A DNA stretch of 64,000 bases from Thalassolituus maritimus (GTDB lineage Bacteria > Pseudomonadota > Gammaproteobacteria > Pseudomonadales > Oceanobacteraceae), in the NCBI GenBank assembly GCA_913019975.1, contig CAJWBH010000005.1:124001-188000 (forward strand), written 5' to 3'. The translations under genes were made by a program, and so were the position numbers. The notes beneath the pieces were generated by a model. The model searched no databases, was not told the origin of the DNA, and worked only from the letters and a program-made list of their open reading frames with translations. Shown here one piece after another: positions 8,913 through 19,481 of the stretch. Positions within the stretch are counted from its first letter, which is position 1. Each line of letters begins with the position of its first letter.

Positions 8913-9105
8913 AGGCCTTGCCGCTTAACTGTACACATAATAGACAATAGACAACGCTGAGATTTATGCAAAGTCAATACTACATGGCACGCCACTTTGT
9001 AAAACGAGAACTGTCATACATGCTTCACCATAACCTTGTGATCAAGCTCTCATTGCTACTTTTTCTGTACAATAACCTCCTACCAATAATCACGGAGCTC
9101 AATCA

Positions 9106-9636
9106 GTGCCATCCGATACACACCTCAGTCCGATTGCCCGCAGTGCCTGGTGTCTCGCGCTTATCGACAGCTGCATTCCACATCTGACTCTTGAAGAAAG
9201 CGAGACTGCTTCAAACTTTGATCACTGGAAAAAAGCAATATCAAAACTCAGGGCTTTCATCAGCGGTGAGTTGAAGTCAGAGTCGAACCTTGAACGCTTC
9301 TACAACGCATTTTCTGACTGGGAAGCCACCTTCGAGAACACTGACTCCCTCAATGGACGCATCTCTGCTTTGGTGTTTTCTGCGACCCACACAGCGTTTG
9401 CGGCTCTGTTTGATGAAGATTCGGATGACACCTCACTCATACGAGGCAACATTAACGATCTCCATCAGGAGCTTGAAGCTCTCGGCGGCGACGGTGAAGG
9501 ACTGGCCGACTATTGGAAGGAGCTGGACAGCGAATGGACATCAGCCCTGAGCAATGTAAAGCAAAGGCCTATCTCTGGTGCCATTCTGCGCTCGCTCGCA
9601 GACGTTGACACCTCGCCTTTCGGGTTGTCCTCCTGA
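9106..9636 (+). CDS. hypothetical helical protein, 176 residues
   Basis: Not recognised. Predicted almost all-helical and acidic, with no signal or membrane segment; it has clustered acidic turns (FDEDSDDTS) near the middle. A GTG start is chosen because GGAGC lies about nine bases upstream and the frame has no earlier reasonable start. There is a 70-bp gap before trhP with a hairpin in it, so it is probably a separate unit. The fold loosely recalls small all-helical proteins of the DUF416/YjaG type, but the resemblance is too weak to name. Confidence 0.6.
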   Translation: MPSDTHLSPIARSAWCLALIDSCIPHLTLEESETASNFDHWKKAISKLRAFISGELKSESNLERFYNAFSDWEATFENTDSLNGRISALVFSATHTAFAALFDEDSDDTSLIRGNINDLHQELEALGGDGEGLADYWKELDSEWTSALSNVKQRPISGAILRSLADVDTSPFGLSS

Positions 9637-9670
9637 TCCGTCGCAGCTGCCAGAAATACTAAATTATGCT

Positions 9671-9700
9671 AGTCTCCGCGCTCGAATTTGCGCGGAGGCT
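9671..9700 (+). promoter_or_regulatory. hairpin covering the trhP ribosome-binding site
   Basis: Arms AGTCTCCGCGC (9671-9681) and GCGCGGAGGCT (9690-9700) can pair over 11 bp, with one G-U pair, around an 8-base loop. The GGAGG ribosome-binding sequence (9694-9698) lies entirely in the second arm, six bases before the trhP ATG. The RNA could therefore hide its own start site. Pairing is read directly from the sequence; regulatory use is inferred. Confidence 0.5.
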
Positions 9701-9705
9701 ACACC

Positions 9706-11085
9706 ATGACCTTTACCCCAGAACTGCTATCGCCCGCTGGTACGCTGAACAACATGAAATACGCGTTTGCCTACGGTGCTGACGCTGTATACGCCGGCCA
9801 GCCAAGATACAGCCTTCGCGTGCGTAATAACGACTTCAACATGCAGAATCTTGCCACAGGGATTGAGTACGCTCACAACCTTGGCAAGCAGTTCTATGTC
9901 GCCAGCAATATTGCGCCACACAACTCAAAGATCGCGACGTATATGCGTGATATTGAGCCTGTGATTGAGATGAAGCCCGACGCCCTGATTATGTCCGATC
10001 CGGGTCTGATTATGATGGTCAAAGACAAATGGCCAGATCAGGTGATTCATCTGTCTGTTCAGGCAAACGTCGTCAACTGGGCCAGTGTCGAATTCTGGCG
10101 CCGCCAGGGCGTCAGTCGGATCATCCTCTCGCGCGAACTGTCGATTGAAGAGATCGCCGAAATCCGCGAAAAGTGCCCGGAGATGGAAATCGAAGTCTTT
10201 GTTCACGGCGCACTCTGCATTGCTTATTCAGGCCGCTGCCTGCTCTCCGGCTATATGAACCACCGTGACCCGAATCAGGGCACCTGCACCAACGCCTGCC
10301 GCTGGAAATACGACGCCCACGAAGCGGAAGAAACCGCCCAAGGTGACGTTGTCCCGAAGGGCGTGAACGAATTCGATCCAACTCTCGGGCGCGGCGCGAC
10401 CTCGGATAAGATCTTCCTGCTTCAGGAAGGCAACCGCCCGAATGAATATATGCCGGCGTTCGAAGACGAGCACGGCACCTACATCATGAATTCCAAGGAC
10501 TTACGCGCCATCCAGCATATTCAGAAGTTGGTGGAGCTCGGTGTACATTCGCTGAAGATCGAAGGCCGCACCAAATCTCATTACTACGTGGCACGCACCG
10601 CACAGGCGTATCGCAAAGCGATTGATGACGCTGTGGCAGGCAGAAGCTTCGACAAAGGACTGATGGATACACTGGAGAACATGTCGAATCGCGGCTACAC
10701 CGAGGGCTTCTTCCGCCGTCATGTGCATGACGAGTATCAGAACTACGAGCGCGGGAACTCAGCCTCAGTACATCAGCAGTTCGTGGGTCAGGTGACCGAA
10801 GTCCGCGATGGTCGTTTAACCGTTGAAGTGAAAAACCGCTTCCAGAACGGCGATACCGTTGAGCTGATGACCACCGCGGGCAATGTGACCTACACCCTCA
10901 ACGACATCCGTGACACGGGTGGCAATCCGCGAGACGATGCGCCCGGCTCCGGTTTTATCGTAACCATTCCTGCTGACGGCCTTGAGCACCTGCCTATGGA
11001 GCGCGCCATGTTGATCCGTAACCTGCCGGATGCTCCTGACCAGAACGCAGTGATCGCTGCCGAACAGGTGACGCCAACATCATGA
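9706..11085 (+). CDS. trhP: tRNA uridine-34 hydroxylase TrhP (U32 peptidase family, YegQ)
   Basis: 459 residues, U32 family. TrhP uses prephenate to make 5-hydroxyuridine at position 34 of several tRNAs (the first step to cmo5U). Features: N-terminal barrel start ELLSPAGTLNNMKYAFAYGADAVYAGQPRYS, the conserved VFVHGALCIAYSGRCLLSGYM at about 161-181 (Cys 169 and 177 approximately), GTCTNACRW at about 191-199, and a C-terminal beta domain with VEVKNRFQNGD. The ATG at 9706 directly follows a GGAGG site. Its stop overlaps the rluA ATG (ATGA), so the two RNA-modification genes form an operon. Confidence 0.94.
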   Translation: MTFTPELLSPAGTLNNMKYAFAYGADAVYAGQPRYSLRVRNNDFNMQNLATGIEYAHNLGKQFYVASNIAPHNSKIATYMRDIEPVIEMKPDALIMSDPGLIMMVKDKWPDQVIHLSVQANVVNWASVEFWRRQGVSRIILSRELSIEEIAEIREKCPEMEIEVFVHGALCIAYSGRCLLSGYMNHRDPNQGTCTNACRWKYDAHEAEETAQGDVVPKGVNEFDPTLGRGATSDKIFLLQEGNRPNEYMPAFEDEHGTYIMNSKDLRAIQHIQKLVELGVHSLKIEGRTKSHYYVARTAQAYRKAIDDAVAGRSFDKGLMDTLENMSNRGYTEGFFRRHVHDEYQNYERGNSASVHQQFVGQVTEVRDGRLTVEVKNRFQNGDTVELMTTAGNVTYTLNDIRDTGGNPRDDAPGSGFIVTIPADGLEHLPMERAMLIRNLPDAPDQNAVIAAEQVTPTS

Positions 11086-11750
11086 CTGAGGGTCGGCACA
11101 CCTCACGGCGGGATACCCGCCACATACCGAACGACGGCCTGATCCCGCCGCTCTATATCGACGACGACATCATCGTCGTCAACAAGCCTGCCGGCCTGCT
11201 AAGCGTGCCGGGGCGGTACCTGAAGGACTCCTGCGTCAGTCGACTCGAGGAACGCTATGGCGAGATTCTGGTGATTCACCGGCTGGATCAGGACACCTCT
11301 GGCATTCTGGTGTTTGCCCGCGACAAAAAAGCGCTGAATACCGTCCAGCGCCAGTTTGAAGCCCAGACCACGCGCAAAGTCTACGAAGCGGTCGTGATGG
11401 GAGAAGTATCCGGCAATCAGGGGTGCATCAACCTACCCATCATCGTCGACTGGCCAAATCGTCCACGCCAGATGATCAGCCACACGGACGGCCGTTATGC
11501 ACTGACACGCTGGCAAAAACTCTCTGTGGAGAACGGTAATACCCGCGTCGCGCTGTTTCCGAAGACCGGTCGTTCGCATCAGTTACGCCTGCATATGCAG
11601 CAGATCGGACACCCGATTGTTGGCGATACGCTTTACGCAGGCGATGCTGCGGAGTCAGAACCAAGACTTTGCTTGCACGCGAAAGAGCTGGATTTTGGTC
11701 ACCCAGCAACGGGGGAGCGCATGGAGTTCAAATTGGAGCCCGGCTTTTAA
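11082..11750 (+). CDS. rluA: RluA-type rRNA/tRNA pseudouridine synthase (chimeric 3-prime end)
   Basis: 222 residues, close to E. coli RluA (219). Catalytic motif HRLDQDTSG with Asp 69; then ALNTVQRQFEAQTTRKVYEA and the RluA C-terminal GRSHQLRLHMQQIGHPIVGD. RluA makes pseudouridine at 23S rRNA 746 and tRNA 32. Gene overlaps trhP by four bases. Oddity: its last 180 bp occur again at 25096-25275, where a neighbouring gene's stop lies inside the copy. The simplest reading is that the present 3-prime end came with the island and the native one was displaced to the far side; the protein remains intact. Confidence is high for the family, moderate for the history. Confidence 0.9.
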   Translation: MTEGRHTSRRDTRHIPNDGLIPPLYIDDDIIVVNKPAGLLSVPGRYLKDSCVSRLEERYGEILVIHRLDQDTSGILVFARDKKALNTVQRQFEAQTTRKVYEAVVMGEVSGNQGCINLPIIVDWPNRPRQMISHTDGRYALTRWQKLSVENGNTRVALFPKTGRSHQLRLHMQQIGHPIVGDTLYAGDAAESEPRLCLHAKELDFGHPATGERMEFKLEPGF

Positions 11751-11763
11751 ACAGAGTCAGCAG

Positions 11764-12219
11764 TCAAAGCCACTGATCCTCCCGGCGAACCTCCCGCGCA
11801 AACGCCGATGAAAACGCTTTAAGGCGTGATTTCGCCAGGACATTTCGTCCCTCTGCGTTTCGGGTATAGATTAACTCTGCCGGCCCGACATACCGCTCCC
11901 AGTTTCGATGAAAGGCCTCAGCATTACTTTTATTCAAGGCCAGCTTCAGCGGTACTGCATGAAAGTCAGAGCGGCCATAACTACCCTTTCGTCTGATCAA
12001 GTACCTTGGTGAATCAATTGGGCTGACGACCTCAGCTAAAGCATCAGAAAACATAGACGATTCATAAAAGGTACCACCTAACATTCCAACAAAGTAGGTT
12101 CCATCTGCGTGCTTTATTCGCTCTACAAATAGCTGTTTCCTTGGGGTTTCGATGTATCCAGCCTCTGCGAGACTTGAGGCAACCGCTTCACCAATTTGTC
12201 CCAGAGAGAGGGTCGGCCG
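11764..12219 (-). pseudogene. C-terminal remnant of SF2 DEAH-type helicase
   Basis: The open frame on the minus strand runs 151 codons, from the residues RPTLSLGQIGEAVASSLAE down to a stop 13 bp after the rluA stop. It begins mid-protein with an in-frame stop just upstream (12220-12222) and no start codon at a sensible place; an internal ATG (12084) would give a 106-residue fragment. The N-terminal helicase motifs (Walker A, DEAH) belong to a frame at 24.63-25.09 kb in the same orientation. The middle (motifs IV-VI) is absent from the window, so this is a broken gene split by the island. Confidence 0.6.
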
Positions 12220-12560
12220 TCATCCTGGAAAAATTCACCAAAGCTGGCCTAACCTACTGTTTTTATTGAAAATATCCGAGACAAGTTTTTAGGTGGCCGG
12301 TAAAACTCCCAAATTTAGCCACTTCGAATGCAAACCCCTGGCGCCACTCGATTTTTTGGAAATTACGCGCAATTACGCATGGTATGCGTAATTCGATATA
12401 ACGCTGACTTCTGCTATCGATTTGCACCGCTCTTTGGGCTAAAATTGCGCAGCCGACCGGGTATGAGCCCTCTCTGTCGGAAAACAGCAATAGGGTCTGC
12501 GAAGCGCCTGAGGTGGCCAGCGATAAGAGCAAATACCCTACTGAGCCTGAGAGCAGCAGG
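12220..12560. other. 341-bp island stretch without a supported gene
   Basis: This stretch between the helicase remnant and the KfrA-like remnant has only unsupported frames on both strands. It holds a perfect inverted repeat at 12371-12393 and a nearby direct repeat of AATTACGC. A 1-kb element end or recombination site could lie here; nothing else is recognisable. Confidence 0.6.
12371..12393. repeat. perfect inverted repeat, AATTACGCAT / ATGCGTAATT
   Basis: Ten-base arms AATTACGCAT and ATGCGTAATT are separated by GGT. A third copy of AATTACGC lies immediately upstream (12361). Taken as AATTACGC, a 7-bp centre and GCGTAATT, the geometry fits a tyrosine-recombinase core site; an operator for a KfrA-like or other repressor is equally possible. 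Confidence 0.55.
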
Positions 12561-12953
12561 TCATCCACTGGCTTCCGGGGTTTTACTTCTTTCTTCCAGT
12601 AAACGATTCATCATTTCTGTCTTAATTGAGATTTCCGTTTCCAGCTTGCCAATCGATACAGACGCCTGGGCTTTCCAGGCGAGCAGCTCTTCATTCAGCC
12701 TTTTAAGCTTATCGAGTTACTCTGATTGTTTTTCGAGCTCGGATAGTTGGGTTTTGAGTGACTCGACTTCTGCTGATTTCGACTCCAAATTTGTTATTAG
12801 TTTGCGCTGCTCGGCTTCCAGCTTTGCAACCGTTTTCTGTGTGGCGCCAAGCTCAGCTGCCAATCTTCCGTTGTCTTTGTTCAGCTGCGTGATATCACCC
12901 TGCTTAACAGAAAGTGTTTGATTTAAAGTCCTGATTTCAGCTTGCAATTGCTG
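12561..12953 (-). pseudogene. KfrA-like coiled-coil protein remnant, with in-frame stop
   Basis: The minus-strand frame encodes a long coiled coil (LQAEIRTLNQTLSVKQ, then KLEAEQRKLITNLESK, LKTQLSELEK) as in the C-terminal arm of KfrA-type plasmid DNA-binding proteins. Its 5-prime end is cut by the IS at 12954. An in-frame TAA near 12717-12719 separates the coiled coil from about 50 more codons in the same frame (LDKLKRLNEELLAWKAQ... ending at 12561), so it is a double-hit pseudogene. KfrA assignment rests on coiled-coil style and mobile context; I cannot see the DNA-binding N terminus. Confidence 0.5.
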
Positions 12954-13019
12954 TGTTCTGGTTGAATACCCCGGACACCTCAAGAAGAGATAAACTCTTC
13001 ACCAACAGAGGTGCCAACC

Positions 13020-13310
13020 ATGAGCCAGAAACGTATTTACAAACAGTACCCGCAAGAATTTAAAGAAGAAGCCGTTGCTCTCGTGACTGAGCAAGGTTAC
13101 TCCGTTCCAGAAGCCGCTAAATCCTTGGGGATTGCCACCAACTTGCTCTATCGGTGGAAAGAAAAACAGGAGCAGTCAGCCAGTGAGTCGAGGCCTTCAG
13201 AAACCGAGCTGGAAGAGCTGAAACGGCTTCGTCAGGAAGTCAAAACCCTGCGCATGGAGAAAGAGATTTTAAAAAAGGCTTCCGCTTTCTTCGCGAAAGA
13301 AATGAAGTGA
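13020..13310 (+). CDS. IS3-family transposase OrfA (DNA-binding subunit)
   Basis: The 96-residue product carries an N-terminal helix-turn-helix (KEEAVALVTEQGYSVPEAAKSLG..NLLYRWKEKQ) and a leucine-zipper-like helix (ELEELKRLRQEVKTLRMEKEILKK), as in IS3 OrfA. ATG at 13020 is preferred to an upstream GTG. Near the 3-prime end a run A-AAA-AAG (13271-13277) is a classic -1 frameshift site; slippage there would join OrfA to OrfB as the active transposase. Confidence 0.93.
   Translation: MSQKRIYKQYPQEFKEEAVALVTEQGYSVPEAAKSLGIATNLLYRWKEKQEQSASESRPSETELEELKRLRQEVKTLRMEKEILKKASAFFAKEMK
13271..13277 (+). other. programmed -1 frameshift site (A6G)
   Basis: The heptamer AAAAAAG is in the A-AAA-AAG register relative to orfA. 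After a -1 shift the frame continues GFRFLRERNEVKF into orfB without a stop, which is how IS3-family OrfAB is made. Confidence 0.85.
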
Positions 13311-14161
13311 AATTTCACTTCATTGACCAGCACCGACAGAGCTATCCGGTACGCCTGCTCTGCCGAGTGATGAACGTCGGTAAGTCGGCGTTCTACGCGT
13401 GGAAAGCTCGTCCAGCGAAGGTGATCACTGCGGAAGAGTTACACCTGTACCGACGTGCCAAAGCGTTGTTCAAAGTCTCCAGAAACAGCCGCGGAAGCCG
13501 AGAATTGGCCAAAAAACTGAATGAGGAAGGCATCAAGGTAACTCGGCACCGAGTACGCATGGTTATGAAGAAACTGGGATTGAAAGCCACACAGCGCGTG
13601 GCTTACAAGGTGACAACCAAGCGTAAGCACAGCGACCGGATTGCAGATAACTTGCTGAATCAACAGTTCAACCCGGTGGGCATGAATCAGGTCTGGGCTG
13701 GCGATGTCACCTACCTTAAAACAGGCGAGGGTTGGATGTACCTGGCGATCGTCATGGATTTGTATTCACGTAGGATTGTTGGCTGGGCCATCGATAAACG
13801 CATGACGACGAGCCTGATCAGTCGGGCCATGATCAAGGCTTACAACCTCCGCCAACCGACAAGAGGTCTGGTGTTTCACAGTGACAGAGGATCGCAGTAC
13901 ACCAGTAAAGCCTTTGCGAAACTACTGAAGGGCTATGGCGTACGAGCATCTATGGGAGACGTCGGTGCCTGCTGGGATAACGCCGTCGTTGAACGCTTCT
14001 TTGGCAGTCTGAAACACGACTGGCTGTTCAAGGTAAGCCAGCCAACACGTGCTCATATGAAGCAGGACGTAACGGCTTACATGAAATACTACAACCAGGA
14101 TCGCTTGCACTCTACGAACGGTGATTTATCGCCGGTAGATTACGAGAAATTAGCAAATTAA
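13307..14161 (+). CDS. IS3-family transposase OrfB (DDE catalytic subunit)
   Basis: 284 residues from a GTG overlapping the orfA stop; in practice it is probably reached by the -1 frameshift. The rve-type core has the DDE triad in its usual surroundings: VWAGDVTYLKT for the first Asp, FHSDRGSQYTS for the second, and WDNAVVERFFGSLKHDW for the Glu. An N-terminal HTH_21 segment (SRGSRELAKKLNEEGIKVTRHRVRMVMKKLGL) binds DNA. The gene looks intact, with no stops or missing key residues. Confidence 0.95.
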   Translation: MKFHFIDQHRQSYPVRLLCRVMNVGKSAFYAWKARPAKVITAEELHLYRRAKALFKVSRNSRGSRELAKKLNEEGIKVTRHRVRMVMKKLGLKATQRVAYKVTTKRKHSDRIADNLLNQQFNPVGMNQVWAGDVTYLKTGEGWMYLAIVMDLYSRRIVGWAIDKRMTTSLISRAMIKAYNLRQPTRGLVFHSDRGSQYTSKAFAKLLKGYGVRASMGDVGACWDNAVVERFFGSLKHDWLFKVSQPTRAHMKQDVTAYMKYYNQDRLHSTNGDLSPVDYEKLAN

Positions 14162-14230
14162 TGTGTCCGGTTTTGTTGACCAGAACAGGGCGTATTTATA
14201 TATTGGTGGTATTCGAAAAAAGAAGGGTCG

Positions 14231-14335
14231 ATGTCAGCAGATAGAAGTATTGGGGACTGGATATTGCTGGTGTTTACGATCATTGCTTATGCTTGGCTGG
14301 CGATTGGTTTGGTGGTGCTCCCACTTGCACAATAA
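14231..14335 (+). CDS. 34-residue single-span membrane peptide
   Basis: ATG at 14231 preceded by AAGGG at good distance; reads MSADRSIGDWILLVFTIIAY followed by a hydrophobic run and PLAQ. One membrane span, short charged N terminus. Lies between the IS and the SpoIIAA-like gene. No known family; could be a small pump-associated subunit or chance, but the ribosome site and clean hydrophobic span favour a real gene. Confidence 0.42.
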   Translation: MSADRSIGDWILLVFTIIAYAWLAIGLVVLPLAQ

Positions 14336-14416
14336 TGAATCCATAGTCACGAGAGTAGTCACATCTACAGAATACTTGCTCTAACAGCCACTTAAAAATG
14401 CCTAGAGGGAAACGTT

Positions 14417-14800
14417 ATGCTTGATATAGCAGAAGAAAATGAACTGGTCCGAATTAAAGCCAGAGGTACGCCCGGAGGTTCAGATTATGATCGCTTCGTG
14501 CCGATCTTCGAGCGCATAGCGGCCAAGGAATCAGCTTCAGTTCCCATGCTCATCGAGCTCGCGTCCAACTTCTCCGGCTGGGACTTAAGCGGCCTTTGGC
14601 GCGATTTAAAGTTCGATGCGAAACACCAGGATAAGTTTGGCCGAATTGCTATCGTGGGTAACAAGAACTGGCAGGAATGGGGAACGAAGCTTTTCGACCC
14701 ATTATTCCCCTCCGCTGAAATGCGCTTTTTTGACTCCAATGAAATAGACAGCGCTGAATTATGGGCGAGTGCTGGTCATGGAGATATTGCCTATGAGTGA
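14417..14800 (+). CDS. SpoIIAA-like (STAS-type, DUF3478) protein
   Basis: 127 residues of the SpoIIAA-like STAS/SEC14 fold: N-terminal strand NELVRIKARGTPGGSDYDRFVP, then PMLIELASNFSGWDLSGLWRDLKF, GRIAIVGNKNWQEWGTKLFDPLF and the C-terminal AEMRFFDSNEIDSAELWA. These small cytosolic proteins are often near membrane transporters; their ligand is not established. The stop codon overlaps the CDF start by eight bases (ATGAGTGA), so translation is probably coupled, and the pair is likely a functional unit. Confidence 0.85.
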   Translation: MLDIAEENELVRIKARGTPGGSDYDRFVPIFERIAAKESASVPMLIELASNFSGWDLSGLWRDLKFDAKHQDKFGRIAIVGNKNWQEWGTKLFDPLFPSAEMRFFDSNEIDSAELWASAGHGDIAYE

Positions 14801-15410
14801 AGCCAATTTTGATCTCGATTCGGCTGACAAGCGTCGCACGCTTTGGATTGTGCTCTGGCTAAACGTGGCTATCGCGGTGGGGTTCTTGGCGACGGGTTTT
14901 GTCGGTGACTCCAACGCGCTTATCGCCAACGGCCTTGATAACTCATCCGACGCTATTGTGTATGGATTAAGTCTGCTTGCCTTATCTCGTTCTCGCACGT
15001 GGAAGCGCGGCGCGGCACGTTTTTCCGGGATTATGCTATTAATCTTCGCCGGCGGCGTGGTGCTAGATGCGATTCGTCGCTATTTTGAGGGATCGGAACC
15101 TGCGGGCGCAATGATGATGACGATGGCTGTCATCGCAGCGGTGGTGAATCTTCTGTCACTCTACCTGTTGAAGAAATTGCAAAGTAAAGATGTAAATTTG
15201 CGCGCAGCGACCACTTTCAGCATGAATGATTTTGTCGCAAATGGCGGCGTGATACTTGCGGGCATCATTGTTATCTGGACAGGTTCAAATTTGCCGGACT
15301 TGCTGGTAGGGATCGCTGTTGCATGCATTGCACTCTATGGTGGCATCGATATTTTGCGGGATGCTCACATGGATAAACATGATGAGCATGGCACCAAGCA
15401 TGGCGAATAA
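14793..15410 (+). CDS. short CDF-family cation efflux protein
   Basis: 205 residues with six membrane segments and no C-terminal cytosolic metal-binding domain, unlike ZitB/CzcD (~310). The TM2 site reads ANGLDNSSDAIVYG (DxxxD) and TM5 SMNDFVANGGV. CDF proteins exchange Zn2+/Cd2+/Co2+ for protons in the inner membrane. The start is ATG at 14793 with GGAG upstream; an ATG at 14769 would run through the upstream gene. It has a six-residue His/Asp-rich tail (HMDKHDEHGTKHGE). It is similar in kind to the HMA-CDF at 23 kb. Confidence 0.85.
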   Translation: MSEANFDLDSADKRRTLWIVLWLNVAIAVGFLATGFVGDSNALIANGLDNSSDAIVYGLSLLALSRSRTWKRGAARFSGIMLLIFAGGVVLDAIRRYFEGSEPAGAMMMTMAVIAAVVNLLSLYLLKKLQSKDVNLRAATTFSMNDFVANGGVILAGIIVIWTGSNLPDLLVGIAVACIALYGGIDILRDAHMDKHDEHGTKHGE

Positions 15411-15625
15411 AGCAAGTATTGACGAGCATCACAAAAACGCAACGGCGATCAATACACTGATTCCACAAGGCGGCGGTGATCATTATCAAAACCAACGCTG
15501 TCCTGGAGAATAGATCGCCTGCCGGCAATACCCGAAAGTCATTTCATCCTCCAAAATGTTCGTATTAAAAAGCGCGAATAACTTTGCCCCCTATTCGGAT
15601 TTATTGGTGGCCGACCGGCGAGAGT

Positions 15626-16222
15626 CTAGAGTGCTTTGTTGATCAAAGCGTCTATTTGCTCAACAGTCTTTTTGCCCCGTACGACCTTGCCATTAACAAC
15701 AAACGTGGGCGTACCGATTATATCAAATTCTGTTTTGGCTTGCAGTTGCACGGCTATTATAGCTTGGTCTTGACTCGGATCATTGATGCAGGCATAAAAG
15801 TCTTCCTCATCTATGTTGAGGGCGGCAGCCTGCTGAATCAGCGCTCTGTCAACATCATCCGCCTCGGCCCAAGCTCCTACTCGCGCGAACAACACATCTA
15901 GCATCTTATAGTATAGGTCACCAGCACAGCGCGCAGCCACCGCGCCGCGTATTGCCGCATTGCTGGTTGGAAAATTACGATAGATAAAACGCACTTGGCC
16001 AGTATCGATATATCGTGATTGTATGTGCGGCAGTACTTCTCTGTGAAAATAGATGCAGTAGTCGCATGTTAACGAGCCGTACTCGATGATAGTCACCGGT
16101 GCCTGTACGCGGCCAAGCGCAACCTCGTCATCAGCAGTTACCGGATATACTGACAGCATCACAATGGTAAAAAGCAGAAATTGAATCCATAAAGTTGGTA
16201 TTTTTTTCAAAAGTATTTTCAT
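15626..16222 (-). CDS. periplasmic DsbA-like thiol oxidoreductase
   Basis: 198 residues with a signal sequence (about 1-30), thioredoxin-like fold with active site C53-D-Y-C56 in the IIEYGSLTCDYCIYFHREV context, helical insert, and the cis-proline loop IGTPTFVVNG. CDYC is unusual compared with CPHC in DsbA and CxxC of DsbC; members with a DUF (thioredoxin_4/DsbG-like) type accept various substrates. It is on the same strand as the CzcA gene, downstream, separated by a hairpin. A role in oxidising or repairing cysteine-rich metal-site proteins of the cassette is inference. Confidence 0.85.
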   Translation of the reverse strand: MKILLKKIPTLWIQFLLFTIVMLSVYPVTADDEVALGRVQAPVTIIEYGSLTCDYCIYFHREVLPHIQSRYIDTGQVRFIYRNFPTSNAAIRGAVAARCAGDLYYKMLDVLFARVGAWAEADDVDRALIQQAAALNIDEEDFYACINDPSQDQAIIAVQLQAKTEFDIIGTPTFVVNGKVVRGKKTVEQIDALINKAL

Positions 16223-16327
16223 TATATTTCCCTTGCTTTGAAGTTGCTGACGGCAATTTCAGGCCTCTGTTATTATAAATAATTTAGTACATCAGCTAAT
16301 CGCCACGACGACTCAGCCGGAGTTAGC

Positions 16328-16349
16328 TACCCCGGCTTTCGCCGGGGTA
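16328..16349 (-). terminator. strong hairpin after czcA
   Basis: Perfect 9-bp stem TACCCCGGC/GCCGGGGTA with a TTTC loop (GAAA on the minus strand). It lies seven bases after the czcA stop. There is no U-run, so it may be a stabilising hairpin or attenuator between czcA and the DsbA-like gene. Confidence 0.5.
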
Positions 16350-16355
16350 TGACAA

Positions 16356-19481
<3,126 letters not shown>

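Larger units (their letters stand above)
12954..14187 (+). mobile_element. complete IS3-family insertion sequence (1234 bp)
   Basis: Terminal inverted repeats are visible: left 12954-12979 starting TGTTCTGGT and containing CCGGACAC, right 14162-14187, whose reverse complement also starts TGTTCTGGT and contains CCGGACAC. Between them are orfA and orfB in the usual overlapping arrangement. I see no 3- or 4-bp target duplication (flanks CTG and GGG), so a deletion probably followed insertion. It interrupts the KfrA-like gene. Confidence 0.93.

Noticed and set aside
12263-12568. 101-codon minus-strand frame beside the KfrA-like remnant
   Set aside because: Starts in the remnant's last codons; no known motif; probably chance.
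12328-12921. 197-codon plus-strand frame over the KfrA-like remnant
   Set aside because: Mostly the antisense of the coiled coil; Ser-rich artefact of its codons.
14769-14792. Upstream ATG for the short CDF gene
   Set aside because: It would run 24 bp further into the SpoIIAA-like gene and lacks a ribosome site; ATG at 14793 fits GGAG.
15400-15513. 37-codon frame after the short CDF gene
   Set aside because: Overlaps its end, no ribosome site beyond coupling and no motif; too weak to report.
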